This document shows, in pieces, positions 44,208-54,626 of a stretch of DNA of 64,000 nt. The stretch lies in the NCBI GenBank assembly GCA_013112635.1, contig JABFGF010000009.1, forward strand, positions 1 through 64,000, in the 5' to 3' direction. Source of the stretch: Calditrichota bacterium. Its GTDB lineage: Bacteria > Calditrichota > Calditrichia > Calditrichales > J004. How positions within the stretch are numbered: position 1 is the first letter of the stretch; the number at the start of each line of letters is the position of its first letter. The notes beneath the pieces were generated by a model. It had not been told where the DNA came from. It saw only the letters and a list, made by a program, of their open reading frames with translations, and did no database searches. The position numbers and the translations under genes are program-made.

Positions 44208-46652
44208 TTAACCGCCAAAAACCGGGTCAACATCTATATTTATAAACAAAGAATTGCTTTTTTGTTTGGTAAACGGACTTAATACATCACTCAGTAATTG
44301 CCGGGTTTTTACTCCGGCCGGATCATATTTTTTATTAATTTTCAAACTGATTTGCCAGCGGTATAAATTTTTTATTTTGGATATAGCCGCCGGTGCCGGA
44401 CCAGTTAAATCGCATAAATACTTTCCATGTATTCTGATTGGGGTTGAAATTTCACGGGCTTTGGAAATGGCATCCGAAATATTGGAGGCTGAGACCGTTA
44501 TTATTATCATTCGGTTGAAAGGAGGGTATTTATAAGTTTCGCGATGTTTTATTTCTTCATTAAAAAAACCGGAATAGTCGTGATTTTTTGCAAATTGAAT
44601 TGCATAATGCTGCACCTGGTAGCTTTGGATAACCACTTCTCCGGGTTTATCACCCCTTCCTGCACGCCCTGCAACCTGTGAAAGCAGTTGAAATATTTTT
44701 TCTGAGCTGCGAAAATCAGGGATGCTTAAACCCACATCTGCCGAGATAACACCAACCAAAGTTACATTGGGAAAATCCAGCCCTTTGGAGATCATTTGGG
44801 TGCCCAAAAGAATATCGGCTTTGCCTTCCCGGAATGTGCCCAGAATCTGATCATAAGCATTTTTTGCTCGGGTCGTGTCTTGATCCATTCTTAAAACAAC
44901 AGCGTTTTTAAAACGATTTGCAAGCTCTTCCTGGATTTGCTGTGTACCGATTCCTTTATTGTCCAGCTCATCGCTACCGCAGTTTGCGCAATTTTTCGCC
45001 GCAGGGATATTCAATCCGCAATAATGGCAACGCAGTTTATTATCATAGGTGTGATAGGTCAAGGTCACTTCGCATTCGCTGCATTTAGGTATAAACCCGC
45101 AGTGCAGGCATTGCTGAAACGATGAAAAGCCCCGCCGGTTTTGCAACAATATAATCTGCTCTTTTTTGTTAAGCCGGTCTTCAATTTTTTCCAACAATAT
45201 CTTTGAAAAGACCGCCCTGTTTTTTGAAGATGATTTTTCTTTGCGCATATCAGCCAAAACAACTTCCGGCAGAAAACCACTTGTCGCCCGGTTTTCAATC
45301 TTGAGCAAAGTGTGCTTTTTTTGGTGGGCGTTGTAATAGGTTTCAAAACTTGGTGTGGCCGATCCCAGCACAACAACCGCATTGTGCTGCCTGCCCCAAT
45401 AAAGTGAGACATCGCGCGCATTGTAAAGCGGAGCCGTTTCTGTTTGCTTGTAACTCTGCTCATGTTCCTCATCCACAACAATCAGCCCGATATTATCCAT
45501 CGGGGCAAACAAGGCTGAGCGTGGACCAATAGCAATTTTTACCTGCCCGGAATAACAGGCCATCCAGGCATCATAGCGCTGGCCTATGGACATTTTACTG
45601 TGAAACACCGCAATCTTATCGCCAAAAACAGCTTTGAAGCGTGAAACAGTTTGCGGGGTTAAGGCAATTTCCGGGATCAGGATTATGGCGCTTTTTCCCT
45701 GTTCAACAACTTTCTTTAAAATCTCGATATAAACAACCGTTTTGCCGCTTCCGGTTATGCCGTGAAGCAAAAATGATTTAAACTGATCTAGTTCGGATTG
45801 CCTTACAATTTCATTTATTACACTAGTTTGCTCATTATTAAGCGTGAAGTTTTCTTTTTTTTCATTGTAATTTATTTCGGGTTTTCGCTCGGTAGCTAAC
45901 TGCTCGATTGAAACGATTCCATTATGGTGCATTTTTTGGATTGTGGCGTGCGCCATGCGCGTTTGCTTCTGGAAATCGCTGAGCAAAATGGAGGTGCCGG
46001 AATTCTCAGAAATTAGTTTGTCAACCTCCGGGCGTTTTTCAAGATACTTGCAAAATTTTTCGTTTGTCAGTTTTATTTCGTCATAGTTCTGCGGGATAAC
46101 AACATAATGGCGCATCAACACCCCAACACGAGCTTTTTGTTTTTCGGTCTCAAAAAAGATCAGCCCTTTTTCATGCAGGGAATTTACAATTGTATAAAAG
46201 GAACCTGTCCCAAATTTCTTTCTGTAAAAAGTTTTGGATTTTCCGGGATTATCGGCAATCAGGTAGTACAATCGCTGCTGTTGTTCGCTTAAATCGATAT
46301 CTGCATTTTCTTCCACCAGGAAAATATTTTCCTTTTCAAACTCGTCCAGCCCTTTTGGCAAGGCGAGCTGAATGGCCTGCCCCCAGCTTGACATGTAGTA
46401 TGAGGAAATCCATTTTGTCAATTGCAGGATATCCGGTTTTAAAAGCGGTTTTTCATCCAGCACATCGATAATATCCTTTACACTTTTAAAGCTGCTTTTA
46501 TCTTTCAAATCCACCACAACGCCGGTCATTACCCGTTTACCAAATGGCACATAAACACGGCAGCCTGCAACAACTCCGATAAATTGAGGTGGTATTTTAT
46601 AAGTAAAAGAATGATTTAAAGGAAGGTTGAAAACAACTTCGGCAAAGGTCAT
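44208..46652 (-). CDS. priA: primosomal replication helicase PriA
   Basis: The 814-residue protein is PriA, which reloads replisomes at stalled forks. It has the N-terminal DNA-binding domain (NLPLNHSFTYKIPPQF...VYVPFGKR), the Walker A motif (LHGITGSGKTVVY), VVDEEHEQSYKQ (DEEH box), the zinc-binding cysteines (CLHCGF, CSECE, CHYCGL, CANCGS; about 525-560) and motifs V-VI (MISKGLDFPNVTLVG, QVAGRAGRGD). All parts are intact. The start is well placed at 46652. It stands 57 bases from the histidine kinase gene. Confidence 0.97.
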   Translation of the reverse strand: MTFAEVVFNLPLNHSFTYKIPPQFIGVVAGCRVYVPFGKRVMTGVVVDLKDKSSFKSVKDIIDVLDEKPLLKPDILQLTKWISSYYMSSWGQAIQLALPKGLDEFEKENIFLVEENADIDLSEQQQRLYYLIADNPGKSKTFYRKKFGTGSFYTIVNSLHEKGLIFFETEKQKARVGVLMRHYVVIPQNYDEIKLTNEKFCKYLEKRPEVDKLISENSGTSILLSDFQKQTRMAHATIQKMHHNGIVSIEQLATERKPEINYNEKKENFTLNNEQTSVINEIVRQSELDQFKSFLLHGITGSGKTVVYIEILKKVVEQGKSAIILIPEIALTPQTVSRFKAVFGDKIAVFHSKMSIGQRYDAWMACYSGQVKIAIGPRSALFAPMDNIGLIVVDEEHEQSYKQTETAPLYNARDVSLYWGRQHNAVVVLGSATPSFETYYNAHQKKHTLLKIENRATSGFLPEVVLADMRKEKSSSKNRAVFSKILLEKIEDRLNKKEQIILLQNRRGFSSFQQCLHCGFIPKCSECEVTLTYHTYDNKLRCHYCGLNIPAAKNCANCGSDELDNKGIGTQQIQEELANRFKNAVVLRMDQDTTRAKNAYDQILGTFREGKADILLGTQMISKGLDFPNVTLVGVISADVGLSIPDFRSSEKIFQLLSQVAGRAGRGDKPGEVVIQSYQVQHYAIQFAKNHDYSGFFNEEIKHRETYKYPPFNRMIIITVSASNISDAISKAREISTPIRIHGKYLCDLTGPAPAAISKIKNLYRWQISLKINKKYDPAGVKTRQLLSDVLSPFTKQKSNSLFINIDVDPVFGG

Positions 46653-46902
46653 AAAGGTGGTTTATCTGTTTTAGGGTGAAATTAAAACAAGTGGCTGTTT
46701 CCTGCAAGCATGTCAAAAAATAAAAAATCTTAAAACGGCTGATGAAAAATTTGTAAGAATGGTTCTGCTGCAAACATGGAATAGTTTTGTATTTCTTCCT
46801 GGCCTTTATCTGGTAGGATATTTTGCTGTTTTACCCGGTGATTGTCTTTTGCTTGTACTGTATCCTATTGAGAAACTAGGAATCTGTTTTTTAGTGGATT
46901 TT

Positions 46903-47075
46903 GTTAATAAAAAAAAGGGACCGGAATAGGCCCCTGAGTGTAATTTAATCACACTGTATAAAAGTCTTAAGATAGATTTTTACCCGCCGACTTATCTAAA
47001 TATGTTATGTAGTAGTTCTTTAAGAACTATTATGATCAGGAGTCGCTCCATTGCGCGGAGCGACTTCTTTTTTTT
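46903..47075 (+). ncRNA. possible small RNA with Rho-independent terminator
   Basis: This is the most structured part of the 592-base gap (46653-47244) between two minus-strand genes. It has GGGACCGG-AATAGG-CCCC, then TAGTTCTTTAAGAACTA and a strong plus-strand terminator (AGTCGCTCC at 47041-47049, GGAGCGACT at 47057-47065, then TTCTTTTTTTT). No plus-strand gene ends nearby, so the terminator would serve an untranslated RNA. No known RNA family was recognised. The ends are approximate. Confidence 0.35.
47041..47075 (+). terminator. strong orphan terminator
   Basis: A nine-bp perfect stem with a seven-base loop and a following T-rich run (TTCTTTTTTTTCTT). It points rightwards although the flanking genes read left. 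See the small-RNA entry. Confidence 0.8.
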
Positions 47076-47244
47076 CTTGGATTTTCTCATCCTTGAGAGC
47101 CTTCCATGATAAGTTAACTTCCCTATTAATTAAAAATACTTCGTTCATTACATATCATCCTCCATGATGGTTAAACAATGAATATCTTTTAGTCAAATAT
47201 GACCAGATTAGGAAACGTATTCTAGGAAAAAATCCAGTAACTTT

Positions 47245-47853
47245 TTATTCACTTATCATATTTTCATCGTCCGGTTTTCTCAATCGGTGTTTAAATTCAT
47301 ATACTAAACGAAGAAGCATTTCTGTGAAAGATATTAAATCATCAGCTTCATCAATATCCATGATTGTAATCTCATGATTCGCTTCATTTGATTTTTCTCG
47401 AATATGATCTACCCATTCCTTTCCATCAGGTGGAATGTAATTATTATCAGACAGGTAGTTAACATAAAATAAGAAATTATTTCCTTCATCAGCTCCTTTT
47501 TCTACAGCCACATGCATTAATATTTTTCTACAAGTTAAAACAGCAGCGGTGTATGAACCTATTGAGGTACATTGACGAGCTTCATTATACAGAGCTTCTA
47601 TATCTTCAGGAAGCCCGTTGACCTCATTTCCCATAACTGATGCCGGAGTTGTTTCCGTTATTTTATGCTCATGCATTTCGATAAATGATGGCCTATTACA
47701 ACTCGTGCATATTAACACATGTCCTTTAAAAGAATGTACGTCATCAGTATTCCATCCATATGATGGAGATGTGTCAGTTCCACAATAGCCACATTTAAAT
47801 CTCACGTTTGATTGCTGTGTTGTGCCTTGCCAAGCTCTCGGATATCTATTCAT
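47245..47853 (-). CDS. DUF4145-like protein with zinc-ribbon start
   Basis: The 202-residue protein has an N-terminal zinc ribbon (CGYCGTD and CTSCNRP) and a C-terminal helical DUF4145 domain (about 80-190): LPEDIEALYNEARQCTSIG, TAAVLTCRKILMHVAVEKG, EWVDHIREKSNEANHE and a final EMLLRLVYEFKHRL. DUF4145 is a HEPN-like fold often found in restriction, phage-defence or toxin contexts. The gene is alone and its flanks are AT-rich (47854-48046 has no gene), consistent with an acquired gene. Function unknown. Confidence 0.8.
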   Translation of the reverse strand: MNRYPRAWQGTTQQSNVRFKCGYCGTDTSPSYGWNTDDVHSFKGHVLICTSCNRPSFIEMHEHKITETTPASVMGNEVNGLPEDIEALYNEARQCTSIGSYTAAVLTCRKILMHVAVEKGADEGNNFLFYVNYLSDNNYIPPDGKEWVDHIREKSNEANHEITIMDIDEADDLISFTEMLLRLVYEFKHRLRKPDDENMISE

Positions 47854-48046
47854 TTCATCACTTTCCTGATTAATTCTTTATCTGAGTTAAAATATGCCAC
47901 TTTGAGAAACAGAATTCAAGGAAAAACGACTCAAAAATTAGACTAATATTCCCAAGAAATATACAGCTGATCAGAACATCAAAACCAAATACTTAAATTC
48001 AAATAAATAATAAAGCTGGTTTAAAACGCAACCATATAAATAAAAA

Positions 48047-48078
48047 AAGCGGCGATCCTAATTAAAGAATCGCCGCTT
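48047..48078 (-). terminator. terminator of the rpsF-rpsR-rplI operon
   Basis: AAGCGGCGAT (48047-48056) and ATCGCCGCTT (48069-48078) form a 10-bp stem, preceded on the plus strand by A-run, so T-run in the minus transcript. It lies 26 bases past the rplI stop. Confidence 0.88.
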
Positions 48079-48103
48079 AATAATTGTAATGCTTTGTTAA
48101 AAT

Positions 48104-48547
48104 CTACTCTTTAACAACCCAAACCTTTACAGTTGCTTCAACATCTGTGTGGAGCTTGATGTTTACAGAATAAATACCTAAAGATTTGATTGGTTCTTCA
48201 AGAAGAATTTTTCTTTTGTCGATCTCATGCCCCTGCTCTTTTAAAACATCAGCAATATTCTGGGATGTAACCGATCCAAAAAGTTTGTCTTCTTCACCAA
48301 CCTGAACAGAAATTGTGCAGGAGATATTTTCAAGCACTTTAGAAAGTTCTTCAGCCTTAGCCTTGTCTCTTTCTTTTCTCCAGCCCTTTTGTTTCTGATC
48401 GTTTTCGTAACGTTTTTTATTGTTTTCGGTTGCCATAAAGGCAATGCCTTGAGGAATCAGGAAATTACGAGCAAAACCGTCTTTAACTTTTACAACACTT
48501 CCGGCTTCGCCTACTCCTTTATAATCCTCGCGTAATAAAATTTCCAT
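48104..48547 (-). CDS. rplI: 50S ribosomal protein L9
   Basis: The 147-residue protein has the L9 start (MEILLREDYKGVGEAGSVV), the KDGFARNFLIPQGIA loop, a long helix (about 50-75) and a C-terminal globular domain (EEDKLFGSVTSQNIADVLKE). Full length for the family. It binds 23S rRNA and stabilises the L1 stalk region. It is the last gene of the S6-S18-L9 operon, 23 bases after rpsR. Confidence 0.97.
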   Translation of the reverse strand: MEILLREDYKGVGEAGSVVKVKDGFARNFLIPQGIAFMATENNKKRYENDQKQKGWRKERDKAKAEELSKVLENISCTISVQVGEEDKLFGSVTSQNIADVLKEQGHEIDKRKILLEEPIKSLGIYSVNIKLHTDVEATVKVWVVKE

Positions 48548-48570
48548 TTTATTTTCCTTATAAATTTAGA

Positions 48571-48798
48571 TTAACGGCTAAAGTCTGATACATATGGCAA
48601 TAGTGCCAGATGACGTGCGCGCTTAACTGCCCTTGCTAATTGCCTTTGCATTTTTGCGCTTGCACCGGATGTGTGCCTGGGAATAATTTTACCCTGTTCA
48701 GTTAAATATTTTCTTAAAACCTTTTCATCTTTAAAGTCGATGTAAACGATGCCTGCTTCAACGAAGGGGCAATTACGGCTTCTCTTATTTTTATACAT
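48571..48798 (-). CDS. rpsR: 30S ribosomal protein S18
   Basis: This 75-residue protein shows [37 protein letters not shown], and [15 protein letters not shown], all conserved in S18. It pairs with S6 on the small-subunit platform. The start overlaps or abuts the S6 stop (48798). No ssb gene is between S6 and S18, unlike many Bacillota and Proteobacteria. Confidence 0.97.
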   Translation of the reverse strand: MYKNKRSRNCPFVEAGIVYIDFKDEKVLRKYLTEQGKIIPRHTSGASAKMQRQLARAVKRARHLALLPYVSDFSR

Positions 48799-49244
48799 TA
48801 TGCCTCCTCATTTTCTTTTGGTTCGTCTGTTTTTGCCAGTGCTTCAGCTACAGTTTCCTCAACAACTTCTGTAGGCTCAGCTACTGGTGCCGGCGCTGGT
48901 GCAGGAGTGTCCACTGTTTCCATAGTTTTCTTTTTCTGAGACATTGCCTGAAGCTTGTGCTTATCATATGCATAAGTCAGATAACGAAGTACATTATCGT
49001 TAAAGTTATATTCACTTTGCAACGCTAAAGGAATATTCTCAACACCTTCAAATTCAACGGCAAAATAAAAACCATATTGTTTCTTTTGGATCTCATATGC
49101 TAAACGGCGTTTCCCCCATTTATCAACTGTGCGGACCTTACCGCCACTTTCAGTTATTACCTGCTGTGTACGCTCGATAATATCATCAAGCTCCTTTGGC
49201 GGTAATAAACTGTTCAGTATTACTACTGTTTCGTAAATAGCCAT
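48798..49244 (-). CDS. rpsF: 30S ribosomal protein S6 with extended tail
   Basis: The first 100 residues are S6 ([40 protein letters not shown]). After that comes a 50-residue Ala/Pro/Val/Glu-rich, low-complexity tail ([20 protein letters not shown]). Such tails are not rare in FCB genomes but are longer than in E. coli. It opens the S6-S18-L9 operon. Confidence 0.96.
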   Translation of the reverse strand: MAIYETVVILNSLLPPKELDDIIERTQQVITESGGKVRTVDKWGKRRLAYEIQKKQYGFYFAVEFEGVENIPLALQSEYNFNDNVLRYLTYAYDKHKLQAMSQKKKTMETVDTPAPAPAPVAEPTEVVEETVAEALAKTDEPKENEEA

Positions 49245-49410
49245 GTTTCCTCCCTTTGGTCAATTAGATTCTGCCATTGGCTAAAAAGACAGAATAGGAT
49301 TATTAATTACTTATTTACCATGATTTGGCAGAGATTTACGATAGCGGTCTCTGCCATCAATTGTCTTGTGGAGACCATTTCTTTTATCTCAACAAGATTT
49401 GATATTTTTT

Positions 49411-51600
49411 TTATAATTTGTCCAGCATTGGCGCTATTACAAGGGCAACCACCGCCATCAATTTTACAAGAATATTTAATGATGGACCTGCTGTGTCTTT
49501 AAAAGGATCGCCGACTGTATCGCCAACAACCGCTGCTTTATGTGGCTCAGATCCTTTACCAAAATCTTCGCCTTTTATTTTAATTCCTTCTTCGATCATT
49601 TTTTTAGCGTTGTCCCAGGCACCACCGGCATTAGACATAAATAAAGCCATCAAAACACCCGATGCTGTAACCCCGGCCAATAAACCGCCCAACATGGTAG
49701 CACCACCAAATACACCAAATAAAACAGGAACTATAACGGCCAGTAAGCCCGGTACAACCATTTCTTTAATCGAGGCTTGTGTTGAGATTTCCACACATTT
49801 GCCATATTCAGCTTTTCCATTTGCAGCTTCAAATGTGGCCTGATCTTCTTTTGACCACTCACTAAAATCAGAGTCATTATTTTTTTGCATTACTGCCAGG
49901 GCAGAACTTAATTCAGGAATGGTTTTAAACTGTCTGCGCACTTCTTCAATCATCGACATTGCAGCACGTCCAACGGCTTTCATTGCCAGTGAAGAAAATA
50001 AGAACGGCATCATAGCGCCAACAAATAATGCAGCCATAACTTTTGGATCAGTAATATTTATTGATGTTAGTTGAACCTCGTGCGTTGCATTAAAAGCTGT
50101 TATAAAAGCTGCAAATAATGCAAGAGCTGTTAAGGCTGCAGAACCAATTGCAAAACCTTTCCCGATGGCAGCCGTTGTGTTACCAACCGCATCCAGTTTA
50201 TCAGTTCTCTGACGAACTTCTGCTGGAAGCTCAGACATTTCTGCAATACCACCTGCATTATCAGAAATTGGACCGTAAGCATCAACTGCCAACTGAATAC
50301 CTGTATTTGATAGCATTCCAACCGCGGCAATTGCAATCCCGTAAAGTCCTGCAAATTCATACGCCCCTATAATTGAAGCTGCTATTATTATTATAGGAAT
50401 CGCTGTTGATTGCATACCAACACCTAATCCGGCAATAATATTTGTAGCAGAACCGGTGATAGATTGTTCTGCAATCAATACAACCGGTTTTTTATTTGTC
50501 CCTGTATAATGCTCTGTGATCAGGCCGATTATCAGGCCGGCAGCCAATCCAAACAATGTGGCATAAAATACTCCGGCAGAGGTGTATACTATACCGCCGG
50601 CATCTGTCCACTCTCCAGGCAACATTTGATTAATAATAAAATATGAAGCGATCACCATAATTATAGATGAACCAAATTCACCAATATTTAAGGCTGTCTG
50701 TGGATTACCACCTTCTTTAACACGAACAAAAAATGTCCCGACAATGGAAGTAATAATTCCGGTTCCGGCTAAAACAAGCGGAAGAAGAATTGCATTTAGT
50801 GAGCCAAGTGCAGTAAACGGCTCAAGAGTCATAAATGCTGCGCCAAGAACCATTGTACCAATAATTGAGCCTACATAAGATTCGAATAAATCTGCGCCCA
50901 TACCGGCAACATCACCAACATTATCACCAACGTTATCAGCGATAGTTGCAGGGTTTAACGGATGATCTTCAGGAATACCGGCTTCAACCTTTCCAACAAG
51001 GTCAGCGCCCACATCGGCAGCCTTTGTATAAATCCCGCCGCCAACACGTGCAAACAAAGCAATAGAGGAAGCACCAAAAGAGAAACCTGTAATTACAGTC
51101 AATACCCGTGCCATACTATCAATATCTTGTCCAAATATATTTTGGTATAGTAGAAACAAACTTCCTAAACCAAGAACACCAAGTCCAACCACAACTAAGC
51201 CCATTACTGAGCCTCCGGCAAACGCAACCTCAAGTGCTTTTCCTAAACTTGTCCTTGCAGCATTTGTAGTGCGCACATTAGCATTGGTTGCTACGCGCAT
51301 TCCAAAAAAACCGGCTAAACCGGAACACAAGGCTCCAACAATAAAAGATAAAGCAACAAGTGGTGAAGAGTTGTCCTGATTGGAAGTAACCCCAAGTAAT
51401 ACAGCTACAACAATTACAAAAATCGATAAAACTTTATATTCGGCCTTCAAAAAAGCCATCGCACCTTCACGTATATGTGCGGAAATATGTTTCATTTGCT
51501 CTGTGCCAATTTCCTTTTTCTCAATTTGAACGGATCTGATAAAAGCAAATATAAGAGCAACAACTGCAGCAATTACAGCGAAAAGAACATTCATGTCCAT
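49411..51600 (-). CDS. hppA: membrane-bound ion-pumping pyrophosphatase
   Basis: The 729-residue protein has about 16 membrane helices and the substrate-binding segments of membrane pyrophosphatases: [40 protein letters not shown] and a C-terminal [17 protein letters not shown]. It hydrolyses pyrophosphate to pump H+ or Na+. The [10 protein letters not shown] segment has Ala where K+-independent types have Lys, so this one is likely K+-dependent. Whether it moves Na+ or H+ cannot be told by eye. It lies four bases before the pth stop on the same strand and 166 bases after rpsF. Confidence 0.96.
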   Translation of the reverse strand: MDMNVLFAVIAAVVALIFAFIRSVQIEKKEIGTEQMKHISAHIREGAMAFLKAEYKVLSIFVIVVAVLLGVTSNQDNSSPLVALSFIVGALCSGLAGFFGMRVATNANVRTTNAARTSLGKALEVAFAGGSVMGLVVVGLGVLGLGSLFLLYQNIFGQDIDSMARVLTVITGFSFGASSIALFARVGGGIYTKAADVGADLVGKVEAGIPEDHPLNPATIADNVGDNVGDVAGMGADLFESYVGSIIGTMVLGAAFMTLEPFTALGSLNAILLPLVLAGTGIITSIVGTFFVRVKEGGNPQTALNIGEFGSSIIMVIASYFIINQMLPGEWTDAGGIVYTSAGVFYATLFGLAAGLIIGLITEHYTGTNKKPVVLIAEQSITGSATNIIAGLGVGMQSTAIPIIIIAASIIGAYEFAGLYGIAIAAVGMLSNTGIQLAVDAYGPISDNAGGIAEMSELPAEVRQRTDKLDAVGNTTAAIGKGFAIGSAALTALALFAAFITAFNATHEVQLTSINITDPKVMAALFVGAMMPFLFSSLAMKAVGRAAMSMIEEVRRQFKTIPELSSALAVMQKNNDSDFSEWSKEDQATFEAANGKAEYGKCVEISTQASIKEMVVPGLLAVIVPVLFGVFGGATMLGGLLAGVTASGVLMALFMSNAGGAWDNAKKMIEEGIKIKGEDFGKGSEPHKAAVVGDTVGDPFKDTAGPSLNILVKLMAVVALVIAPMLDKL

Positions 51601-51604
51601 AAAT

Positions 51605-52180
51605 TTACCTCGTCGAGTTTAATATATTACGATTATGATTATTCATTGCTAAATCAATTCCTGAAGAAATCCAGGTTTCAATACCATTGTATGCGGAATT
51701 TAAAATTTTCGGTAAATCTGTTAATTCTTTTTTATTAAAACTACCAAGTACATGGTCAATCGGTGTTTCAAAATTATTATCAATGCCAATCTTTAATCGA
51801 TCAAATTCATCCGTAGCTAAATAATAAATCATAGATTTAATACCATTGTGACCTGCATCTGAGCCTTTTTTTCTAAAGCGAATCGTTCCGAATGGCAAAT
51901 GAAAATCATCATAAACAATAAGCATTTTCTGCAGATCAATTGAGAAATCTTCTTCTATTTGATCAAACACCAACCCGCTAAGGTTCATGTATGTTGTGGG
52001 CTTAATAAGCAGGCATTTCCTACCACTTATTTCATATTCCCCAAAATAATAATCCCCTTTGCCTTCGCATAAGGGGATATTAAACTTTTCTGCAATAAAA
52101 TCTATTAATAAGAATCCTGCATTGTGCCTGGTGTCAGAATATTTTTTACCTGGATTTCCAAGACCAATTATAACACACAC
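51605..52180 (-). CDS. pth: peptidyl-tRNA hydrolase
   Basis: The 191-residue enzyme releases peptides from drop-off peptidyl-tRNA. The [18 protein letters not shown] start includes catalytic His19; TTYMNLSG and [20 protein letters not shown] hold the conserved Asn and Asp. Length fits Pth. It follows the L25 gene by 12 bases, the usual rplY-pth order. Confidence 0.96.
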   Translation of the reverse strand: MCVIIGLGNPGKKYSDTRHNAGFLLIDFIAEKFNIPLCEGKGDYYFGEYEISGRKCLLIKPTTYMNLSGLVFDQIEEDFSIDLQKMLIVYDDFHLPFGTIRFRKKGSDAGHNGIKSMIYYLATDEFDRLKIGIDNNFETPIDHVLGSFNKKELTDLPKILNSAYNGIETWISSGIDLAMNNHNRNILNSTR

Positions 52181-52192
52181 TATAACTTAATC

Positions 52193-52840
52193 TTATTCAG
52201 ATTCCTTTTCATCATCATCACCACGAGCCGTAATAACCTCAGGTTCCATACTTTCTTCTTCTTCACCAAGCTCATCAGTTTCTTCAGGCTCTTCTTCTTT
52301 ACGTGGCATCGTTACTTGTACGATCAATTCGTCTTCATCGTTCTGAATTGTCATATTTTCAAGATTGAGATCTTTTACGCGAATTGCATCCCCAATTTCA
52401 AGATCGGTGATATCTATTTCAATATTTTCGGGCATGTAGCGCGGTAATACAGATATCTCTAGTTCATGCAACAGTGTGGCAATCTGGCCACCTGTTTTTG
52501 TACCGACTGCAGTACCTACCTGGTGTAATGGAACAGAAATTGTAATTTCCTGCCCTGCTACAACGCGCATAAAATCGATATGGGCGACATCACCATAAAC
52601 CGGGTGGTTTTGCACATCTCTAATAACTGCCCGTTGATCTGCACCATCAACTTTTACATTAATAATAGAATGATCTTTTCGTAACAACCGTCCTAATTCA
52701 ATTTTGTCCATAGAAATTGACGATGGCTCTTCTTCCCCACCATATAAAACGCCTGGTACTTTTCCTTCGCGTCTTAGTTTTCGGGCGACAGATTTACCTG
52801 TGTCAACTCTTTTCTCTGCGGATAATACAACTTCCGACAT
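52193..52840 (-). CDS. rplY: 50S ribosomal protein L25 (CTC type)
   Basis: This 215-residue protein has the N-terminal L25 5S-rRNA-binding domain (GKSVARKLRREGKVPGVLYG, then DVQNHPVYGDVAHIDFMRV) and the C-terminal CTC beta-domain (about 95-185), ending in a very acidic tail (PEETDELGEEEESMEPE). This is the long general-stress-protein-like form common outside enterics. It starts the rplY-pth-hppA run. Confidence 0.95.
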   Translation of the reverse strand: MSEVVLSAEKRVDTGKSVARKLRREGKVPGVLYGGEEEPSSISMDKIELGRLLRKDHSIINVKVDGADQRAVIRDVQNHPVYGDVAHIDFMRVVAGQEITISVPLHQVGTAVGTKTGGQIATLLHELEISVLPRYMPENIEIDITDLEIGDAIRVKDLNLENMTIQNDEDELIVQVTMPRKEEEPEETDELGEEEESMEPEVITARGDDDEKESE

Positions 52841-52896
52841 TTTAACTCCTTATGTATCGGTCTAAAATAAAAACATGGGTGTCTATATAAAGAAAG

Positions 52897-52968
52897 CAGG
52901 GGCACTAGGATTCGAACCTAGGATGCCGAGACCAAAACCCGGTGCCTTAACCGCTTGGCCATGCCCCT
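52897..52968 (-). tRNA. tRNA-Gln (anticodon TTG)
   Basis: On the minus strand the acceptor arms AGGGGCA (52968-52962) and TGCCCCT pair over seven bp, the D-arm carries GGCCAAGCGGTTAAGGC, the anticodon stem-loop is CCGGG-TTTTGGT-CTCGG with anticodon TTG, and the T-arm has CTAGGTTCGAATCCTAG. CCA is not encoded. The A1-T72 pair is unusual for tRNA-Gln, which often has T1-A72. Confidence 0.95.
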
Positions 52969-53018
52969 TTGAAAAATTCAAATAGAGTTTGGGAATATAC
53001 GGAGGGTTACAAAATATG

Positions 53019-53495
53019 TCAAATAGAAATAGGAACCTTTTTAAGATTTTTTAAACTAAGTGTTTTATATAGAACAACTTCATTTCCAACAAGTCTTTTT
53101 ATTCGGAACCCATTTTTACGAAGCATTTTAATACTGGCAATATTATATCTGTTAACATTGCAATAAACAGCATCGTACATACCTTTTATTGAATCCAACA
53201 GAAGCTCCAGCGCTTTTGTCCCAACACCTTTCCCACGTGATTCGCCCAAGACCATTAAAACCTGTGCAATATGTTTTTTAATATCTTTGTTATTACCAAA
53301 AACCTTGATGTCACCAATAAGTTTTTTGTCCAGATAAATTTCAAAATTTTGAACAAAGGCTGGTTTTTCAAAAAGAGGGCTTGAAGAAAAGCTTGATCCA
53401 AATGATAAAAACTTCTTTACCAACGGATCATTTAACCATTTCTCACGGGTTTGATTTTTCACAAACTCCTGTATTTGTTTTATATAGACTTCCAT
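53019..53495 (-). CDS. GNAT-family N-acetyltransferase
   Basis: The 158-residue protein has the GNAT fold: the strand FEIYLDKKLIGDIKVFG, the pyrophosphate-binding turn GESRGKGVGTKALELL and the NRYNIASIKMLRKNGF segment near the C-terminus. It is related to RimJ/RimL-type acetyltransferases. Its substrate is unknown. It is between tRNA-Gln and the PorV-like genes with its own spacing (166 bases downstream). Confidence 0.88.
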   Translation of the reverse strand: MEVYIKQIQEFVKNQTREKWLNDPLVKKFLSFGSSFSSSPLFEKPAFVQNFEIYLDKKLIGDIKVFGNNKDIKKHIAQVLMVLGESRGKGVGTKALELLLDSIKGMYDAVYCNVNRYNIASIKMLRKNGFRIKRLVGNEVVLYKTLSLKNLKKVPISI

Positions 53496-53661
53496 GTTAA
53501 CTCTACATTTTTTCTTTGAAAATGTATATCGGATATATTCTTATAGATCTTTATATTTTGTTTGTTCCGGATAGTTAAATTTAAGGAGAAAATTGGAGAA
53601 AGTAAAACTTCAAAACGTAATTACCGAAAGCGCCTGTTTTACAATTTAAAACAGCATGCTT

Positions 53662-54561
53662 TTAATAACTAATTCCAACAGAAAACATGTTAGCCGGATT
53701 TCCGAAATCAAATTCTAATGGAGAATAAGCATAATCAAAATGAAAAGAATTGTAGTTTATCCCGGCACCAAAATTCCAGACAACATCATCTACCCCATTT
53801 TTAACTCCAGCCCTTAAAGTAAGATACTCCATAAGCTGATATTCAGAACCGATACCAAAATAAACCTGTTCTTTTGAAACCCATTGAATACCTGGAGTAA
53901 ATAATAATTTGTCACTTAAAAATTCTGGACCTTTAAATGCCAAAGCTGTTTGTATAATCACAGGCAATGGGCTGGCTTCATTTTTTAAAACTGACATTTT
54001 CCCAAGATTTTGAATCACAAAACCAAAATCAACACCTGTAAAAAGCGCCTCTTTGCGAATCCCTAAATCAACTGCCCAGCCTGGTGCTGAAGATAAATAG
54101 TATTTTTCAAAAAGATATTTCAGTGAACCACCAAATTGCCAATCATCAAAAGTTGTGGCATAACTAAGACCTGCTACAAGGTTAAAAGCTTCAGTCGTTC
54201 CGGAAGGATCTTCCGATGGCACATTTCCGCGAATGGCAATACCGGGTATTTGAAGATAATTAAATGAAAGTGAAAAATTATGATCCCCCTGATAAAACTG
54301 CATGGCAGCAAAACTATGTGAAATATCCCATATCCAATCGTTATGCATTGCAACTATGGTTGGGCCTTCTGAACTGTTTAAACCAGCCGGATTGTAATAG
54401 CTGGCCGAGGCGTCTGTTGCCAATGCTGTGTAAGTACCGGCCATTGCAGCTGCCCTGGCATCCACATCCATTTTTAACAGAACAAACCCATTATTATTTT
54501 GAGCAAAAAGAATGCTGGATAGAATTAAATTGATTACTAAAAGTTTTAAATAAAATTTCAC
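53662..54561 (-). CDS. PorV/UPF0164-type outer-membrane barrel
   Basis: This 299-residue protein has a signal peptide and then the PorV/PorQ motif GFVLLKMDVDARAAAMAGTY, followed by ASASYYNPAGLNSSEGPTIV. Fourteen or so amphipathic strands follow, ending AGINYNSFHFDYAYSPLEFD and MFSVGISY. PorV-like proteins carry type IX cargo or belong to the secretion apparatus, and also occur in non-T9SS FCB lineages. It is 65 bases after a second, divergent member, 54627-55580. Confidence 0.88.
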   Translation of the reverse strand: MKFYLKLLVINLILSSILFAQNNNGFVLLKMDVDARAAAMAGTYTALATDASASYYNPAGLNSSEGPTIVAMHNDWIWDISHSFAAMQFYQGDHNFSLSFNYLQIPGIAIRGNVPSEDPSGTTEAFNLVAGLSYATTFDDWQFGGSLKYLFEKYYLSSAPGWAVDLGIRKEALFTGVDFGFVIQNLGKMSVLKNEASPLPVIIQTALAFKGPEFLSDKLLFTPGIQWVSKEQVYFGIGSEYQLMEYLTLRAGVKNGVDDVVWNFGAGINYNSFHFDYAYSPLEFDFGNPANMFSVGISY

Positions 54562-54626
54562 AATAATTCCTGTATAAAAAAACTTCTGCGAATATAAAAA
54601 AGATTCCTAAGGAATGACAACCGCGA

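Noticed and set aside
45065-45481. 138-codon frame within priA
   Set aside because: It is on the same strand in another frame within the conserved zinc-binding region; composition is a shadow.
47087-47149. Twenty-codon minus-strand frame with a good GGAGG site
   Set aside because: It starts MNEVFLINREVNLSW but stops after 20 codons, with no homology I know, so it is too short to call.
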